25,032 nt of DNA, taken from positions 1 to 25,032 of the forward strand of contig NZ_CALDDG010000025.1 of assembly GCF_937936435.1 (NCBI RefSeq). The letters are read 5' to 3'. Within the stretch, counting starts at the first letter, position 1. Every line of letters starts with the position of its first letter. A model generated the notes under the pieces. That model was given only the letters and a program-made list of their open reading frames with translations, had not been told where the DNA came from and ran no database searches. Of the stretch, positions 21,527 through 25,032 are shown in pieces. The translations under genes and the position numbers were made by a program. The stretch is from an uncultured Sulfuricurvum sp. Lineage in GTDB: Bacteria; Campylobacterota; Campylobacteria; Campylobacterales; Sulfurimonadaceae.

Positions 21527-23064
21527 GATAATCCTCGGGAACGTTCAAATAAATCGCGGGCAAAACCGATCGCTTCGTCGCTGATGGCATCGCCGCTGAT
21601 GATACGGGCAATTTCATCAATACGCCCCTGCTCATCCAGCTCACGTACGCGGCTTTCGTCGTCTTTGTAAATCAGGAAATGCTGTTCGCCCATCGAGGTC
21701 AATTGAGGTTGATGCGATATGACAAATATCTGATAGCGGGTTGACAGATGGCGCAACACTTTGGCAACGCTCATCGACTCTTCACCGCTGAGATTCGCGT
21801 CGATCTCATCCAGCATTAAAACACCGCCGCTGCCTTGCATACTCTCTACTCCCAATGCCAGCAGAGCCAAACGTAAGCGGTTGAACTCACCGGAACTGAG
21901 TTTGTCGAGCTTTGTTCCCGATAATCCCAATACTGCTTTGTCGATTCCGGACGCGTTCGGCTCGCAAGGCTCTAGTTCGAACGTCGCTTCGCGAAGATAC
22001 AGCATCCCCAAATAGAGATTAAGCCTCTCGCGTGTTTCTGCAAGAATAGCGTGACGCTCTTTCGATATAGCCTTCGCTTCGGTATCCAAAGCAGTTTTCA
22101 ATTTTCCGATCGCGTGAACAAGATCCTCTTTGGAGTGCTCGATATTCTCATACGATTCAAGTTCTTTCGCCTTTTGCTCACGATAAGCCAATGCCTCTTC
22201 GACACTGCCGTAACGGCGCTTGAGCTCAGATATCTGCTCTATCCGATCTAAAACCGATTCGACGGATATCTCTTCGAGTTCGTTAAGACGTTCCATCGAA
22301 CTCTCGAATACATTGCGCAGCTCGTTCATAGCATCGTCAAAAAAGGCCGAATCGCTCTCCAAAAGCCCTAATGCGGAACTGACCTGAGACTCATAGGCGA
22401 ATATCGTTTCGGCCTGTGCTATGGCGGCTTCGATTTTCTCTTTTTTGGAAAGCTGCTTTTTGATGGCCATCAGCTCTTCGTCTTCGCCGATTTTCGGCTT
22501 GATTGCGTCGATCTTTCCTATTTCGTAGAGGGCGAACTCTTTGAGCTCGGCCAGGTGTTTCTCCTGATCTTCTATGACTTTCAGCTCGTCGGAGAGTTTT
22601 TTATACTCGGAATAGTGCCCTCTTTGGTTTTGAAGCAATGTAGTGTATTCGCTTGAACGCTGCATGATCCGTTCGTCGAGAAGGCGAAGCAGTGCCGACG
22701 GCTCAAAGTCGCTGTAATCTTTCAGACTGAGATGGCGAAGATATTCGCCGCTGATTGTCTCCATCGACGATTTTGAGGTGCTTTGATTATTGATGAAATA
22801 ACGGGTTTTCTCTTTTTTCACGTGGCGGAAAATATTGCTGTTCTCGTTTTGCAGACCGTAGCGCTCCTCATCGATCATCCATGAAACGGTCGATTCGCAT
22901 ATCTGTGCTTCGACATTGTCAAGCCCTACCGACGCCAAAATAGAACGCATCAGGATCGATTTACCGCTTCCGCTGGGTCCGGTAAAGACGACCAGCCCCG
23001 GATGAAACTCCAAATCGGCCTCTTTAAACGTCAAAAACTCTTTGAGATAAAATCGCTCAATCAC
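21523..23064 (-). CDS. recN: DNA repair ATPase RecN
   Basis: A 513-residue SMC-like ATPase for double-strand break repair. The Walker A is FTGPSGSGKS (about residues 27-36), where most RecN have GETGAGKS. Coiled-coil segments fill about 150-360. The ABC signature is LDKLSSGEFNRLRLAL and Walker B is GGVLMLDEIDANLSG, followed by the switch His in IFVISHQPQLTS. It is about 40 residues shorter than E. coli RecN, mainly in the coils. The start is GTG at 23064, three bases after the nadK stop. It looks functional. Confidence 0.93.
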   Translation of the reverse strand: MIERFYLKEFLTFKEADLEFHPGLVVFTGPSGSGKSILMRSILASVGLDNVEAQICESTVSWMIDEERYGLQNENSNIFRHVKKEKTRYFINNQSTSKSSMETISGEYLRHLSLKDYSDFEPSALLRLLDERIMQRSSEYTTLLQNQRGHYSEYKKLSDELKVIEDQEKHLAELKEFALYEIGKIDAIKPKIGEDEELMAIKKQLSKKEKIEAAIAQAETIFAYESQVSSALGLLESDSAFFDDAMNELRNVFESSMERLNELEEISVESVLDRIEQISELKRRYGSVEEALAYREQKAKELESYENIEHSKEDLVHAIGKLKTALDTEAKAISKERHAILAETRERLNLYLGMLYLREATFELEPCEPNASGIDKAVLGLSGTKLDKLSSGEFNRLRLALLALGVESMQGSGGVLMLDEIDANLSGEESMSVAKVLRHLSTRYQIFVISHQPQLTSMGEQHFLIYKDDESRVRELDEQGRIDEIARIISGDAISDEAIGFARDLFERSRGLS

Positions 23065-23067
23065 CGC

Positions 23068-23922
23068 TTAATTCCCCCACCCCAGCTTCTCTTTGAGAAC
23101 TTCAAAATAGTTAAATTCTTTCCGATGGATCAGTTTCGCCGCACCGGAGGCAAGCTTGATATGCACGGTATCGCTTTCACTGATTTCGACCAGATCCTGT
23201 CCGTCTACGATCACCAACGCGCTCGGATCGGGAGTTTTCATCTCGATTTCAAAATGTCCGGGCAAAACTACCGGCCGCTGCGTCAGAGAGTGAGGACATA
23301 TCGGCGTCAGAGCAAAGACCTGCGTCATGGGAAAAAGGACGGGGCCTCCGGCAGAAAGATTATAGGCGGTCGATCCCGTCGGAGTCGAAATAACGACGCC
23401 GTCGCCGTAATAGGTATTAAAACTCCGCCCGTCGACATACGTCTCTAGCCGTATCATTTTTGCGATAGAGGGGCGGGTGAGGACAATATCGTTAAAAGCA
23501 TAGATATCGCTCTCGCCGTTAGGGGTGACAATGGTTGCCTGAAGCATCGCACGCTCGTCGATTCGGTACTCGCCTTCTCCCATTTTTTGGACGAACGATT
23601 CCAATTCAGCCAAATCCAAATCGGCTAAAAATCCCAGTTTCCCTGCATGGACTCCCAATACCGGCAAACGATAATGATACGATCGGCGCACGGCGGAAAT
23701 GAGGGTTCCATCCCCTCCGATCGTGACTAAAAAATCGCTGTTTTGACACATCATTTCAAAAGGCTGTCCCATCAAACCGATCATGCCGCCGCTGATATTA
23801 TCGATAATCACTTCGATACCGGATGATTCAAATATCCGTTTTGCTTCGAAAAACATATCTCTGAGTTCCGGTGTAGAGGGGCGTAAAATGATGCCGACAC
23901 GTTTGATATTAGTTAATTTCAC
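23068..23922 (-). CDS. nadK: NAD kinase
   Basis: A 284-residue NAD kinase that phosphorylates NAD to NADP. The motifs are VTIGGDGTLISAVRR (GGDGT at 69-73), the FNDIVLTR (NE/D) motif, and GDGVVISTPTGSTAYNLSAG with the substrate-binding glycines. The start codon is GTG at 23922, with a GGGGTG ribosome site upstream. A promoter with a perfect TATAAT lies just ahead, making this the first gene of the thirteen-gene leftward run. Confidence 0.95.
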   Translation of the reverse strand: MKLTNIKRVGIILRPSTPELRDMFFEAKRIFESSGIEVIIDNISGGMIGLMGQPFEMMCQNSDFLVTIGGDGTLISAVRRSYHYRLPVLGVHAGKLGFLADLDLAELESFVQKMGEGEYRIDERAMLQATIVTPNGESDIYAFNDIVLTRPSIAKMIRLETYVDGRSFNTYYGDGVVISTPTGSTAYNLSAGGPVLFPMTQVFALTPICPHSLTQRPVVLPGHFEIEMKTPDPSALVIVDGQDLVEISESDTVHIKLASGAAKLIHRKEFNYFEVLKEKLGWGN

Positions 23923-23950
23923 TGTTTCACCCCCTCTTTTATATCACTCT

Positions 23951-23979
23951 ATTATAGCCAATTCTGCGATCAGCTCCAA
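23951..23979 (-). promoter_or_regulatory. Promoter of the nadK-to-mrdA operon
   Basis: On the minus strand TATAAT (23951-23956) follows TTGGAG (23974-23979) with a 17-bp spacer, in the 68-bp gap between ppx and nadK. It predicts a start near 23944 and a leader of about 20 bases. It is the only clear promoter I find for the downstream genes. Confidence 0.55.
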
Positions 23980-23990
23980 AATCGATGACA

Positions 23991-24869
23991 TTAGCGGTCA
24001 AAAAAATCGAGTGCAATCCCCTCACGCAGCCCGTCATCGATAATAATCGCTTCCGTATACCCCAAGGCTTCATAGATTGCCGTGACCATCAATATGCCCG
24101 CCATAATGAGATTTTCTCTCCCTACCCCTACGTAACGTCTTCGTGTCGCTTCGTCCATGCTCAACAATTGCTCGTAAACACGATAACACCCTTCTAATGT
24201 GAGCACAAAGCCGTTAATCCTTCGGGGATCATAGTGATCGTAATCCATACCGTTCAAATAAGCGGCGATCGTCGTCGGTGTACCGGCTGTCAGTACCAAA
24301 GAACCGTTCTCGATTTTACGCGTGTCAGAAACGATCCGTTCTTTAAAAGCGGCAATTTTTTCGGATAAAAATCCAGACGTATCCGCACTTTCGGAGAGAG
24401 TCACGATGCCCTGATTGATGCTAATGCTGGAAACCGATTCGTGATCTGCACTAATCAGCTCCGTCGACCCCCCGCCGATATCGGCCATCACAAAGGCAGA
24501 AGGTTCAATGCCAAGTTTATCAAGTCGGTAACGTACCGCTTTCAAGGTCAGCGATGCCTCTTTTTGCGCGTCAATAATCAAAAAACGGATACCCGTAGCC
24601 GCTTCTATCGCATCTATCGCATCCGTTTGATTTTCTGCCATCCGCATGGCGGCCGTTGTATATGCGACAACCGTATGTGCGGCAAAATCGAGATGTATTT
24701 TTGCCTCTTCGATGGCGGCGATAATCCGTCCGATCGCTTGTACACCGATGAGGCGTGTCTGATGGAGGGATTCTGCCGTTCTGACGATTTTTTCGAAACT
24801 TTTACCCCATACAGTGCCGTCGAATTCGATAAAACGAATCGTATTCGAACCCAAATCAATCGCGATCAT
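23991..24869 (-). CDS. ppx: Exopolyphosphatase/pppGpp phosphohydrolase (Ppx/GppA)
   Basis: A 292-residue protein of the ASKHA fold. The phosphate-1 motif IAIDLGSNTIRF starts at residue 2 and MADIGGGSTELISAD is the phosphate-2 motif; TTAAMRMAENQ and LTAGTPTTIAAYL are further family blocks. It lacks the C-terminal HD-type domains of E. coli Ppx/GppA and corresponds to the short two-domain form. The ATG at 24869 is preferred to 24914, because it places the first beta strand at the N-terminus and joins the upstream stop as TAATG. Whether it prefers polyphosphate or pppGpp cannot be told from the sequence. Confidence 0.92.
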   Translation of the reverse strand: MIAIDLGSNTIRFIEFDGTVWGKSFEKIVRTAESLHQTRLIGVQAIGRIIAAIEEAKIHLDFAAHTVVAYTTAAMRMAENQTDAIDAIEAATGIRFLIIDAQKEASLTLKAVRYRLDKLGIEPSAFVMADIGGGSTELISADHESVSSISINQGIVTLSESADTSGFLSEKIAAFKERIVSDTRKIENGSLVLTAGTPTTIAAYLNGMDYDHYDPRRINGFVLTLEGCYRVYEQLLSMDEATRRRYVGVGRENLIMAGILMVTAIYEALGYTEAIIIDDGLREGIALDFFDR

Positions 24870-24985
24870 TACACGCCTTGGATGATATGATCGACATATT
24901 GTGCGGGCGTCCATGTTTCAAAAGAGCCCTGCTTTAGCATATCCAAATCCAAACGGGTCGAATAGCGGGCTTTAAAATAATCGTA
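24869..24985 (-). CDS. C-terminal end of an unidentified protein (partial)
   Basis: Thirty-eight in-frame codons followed by TAA (24869-24871) directly abut the ppx ATG in the arrangement TAATG. The visible end includes YFKARYSTRLDLDM and ETWTPAQYVDHIIQGV. It must be a coupled upstream gene whose 5' part lies beyond the end of the natural sequence. I do not recognise it. The frame continues into adapter sequence at 24986, which is not biological. Confidence 0.6.
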   Translation of the reverse strand, partial: YDYFKARYSTRLDLDMLKQGSFETWTPAQYVDHIIQGV

Positions 24986-25032
24986 AGATCGGAAGAGCAC
25001 ACGTCTGAACTCCAGTCACATTCCTTTATCTC
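24986..25032. other. Illumina TruSeq adapter read-through (not genomic)
   Basis: From AGATCGGAAGAGCACACGTC onward these 47 bases match the TruSeq read-1 3' adapter, followed by an index-like ATTCCT(TT) and the ATCTC that begins the constant tail. I recall ATTCCT as TruSeq index 27. It is a library artefact left at the contig end. Confidence 0.97.

Overview
The window is a chromosomal segment that looks like a sulfur-oxidising member of the Campylobacterota, in the Sulfuricurvum/Sulfurimonas range. That placement is an inference from protein flavour and gene order; I ran no search. It has three parts: chromosome (1-4334), an integrated mobile element (about 4322-12930), and chromosome again (12931-24985). 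The last 47 bases (24986-25032) are Illumina library adapter, so the natural sequence ends at 24985.

Left chromosome: the 3' end of metG, a coupled unknown gene with a MurF-like N-terminus, an orphan TRAP-type solute-binding lipoprotein, and a leftward pair of queC and a YgjP/DUF45-type metallopeptidase. Right chromosome: ybeY on the + strand faces a tightly packed leftward run of thirteen genes: nadK, recN, tatD, an MltD-like transglycosylase, rlpA, hisB, kdsC, lptC, lptA, engB, a GNAT acetyltransferase, an MreD-like protein and mrdA. Many of its junctions overlap or nearly touch. Much of the run serves envelope building (LPS export, Kdo supply, septal and elongation peptidoglycan). A ppx/gppA gene and the tail of another gene lie upstream of it.

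Mobile element: it sits between the divergent genes queC and ybeY, flanked by a 13-bp direct repeat (4322-4334 and 12918-12930) that carries the -10 box of ybeY. GTTGCCA-type repeats lie just inside both ends. The left half encodes a tyrosine integrase, a small winged-helix/excisionase-like protein, a Rep_trans-type rolling-circle initiator and a small ssDNA-binding-like protein, with a hairpin-rich origin-like gap. No capsid, coat, Zot or conjugation gene is visible, so it resembles a satellite or minimal integrative rolling-circle replicon.

The cargo (7708-12506) is a very AT-rich four-gene leftward operon: a four-helix membrane protein, a ComEC-like metallo-beta-lactamase-fold protein, one polypeptide fusing ubiquitin-type E2, E1 and JAB/JAMM domains with all key residues present, and an unrecognised 340-residue protein. 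This is the most interesting part. It looks like a bacterial ubiquitin-like conjugation system, probably an anti-phage or anti-plasmid defence module, but no ubiquitin-like modifier and no CBASS cyclase is encoded nearby. The E2-E1-JAB/MBL pairing has, as I recall, been noted in comparative genomics; its function, the two flanking proteins and the vehicle appear uncharacterised.
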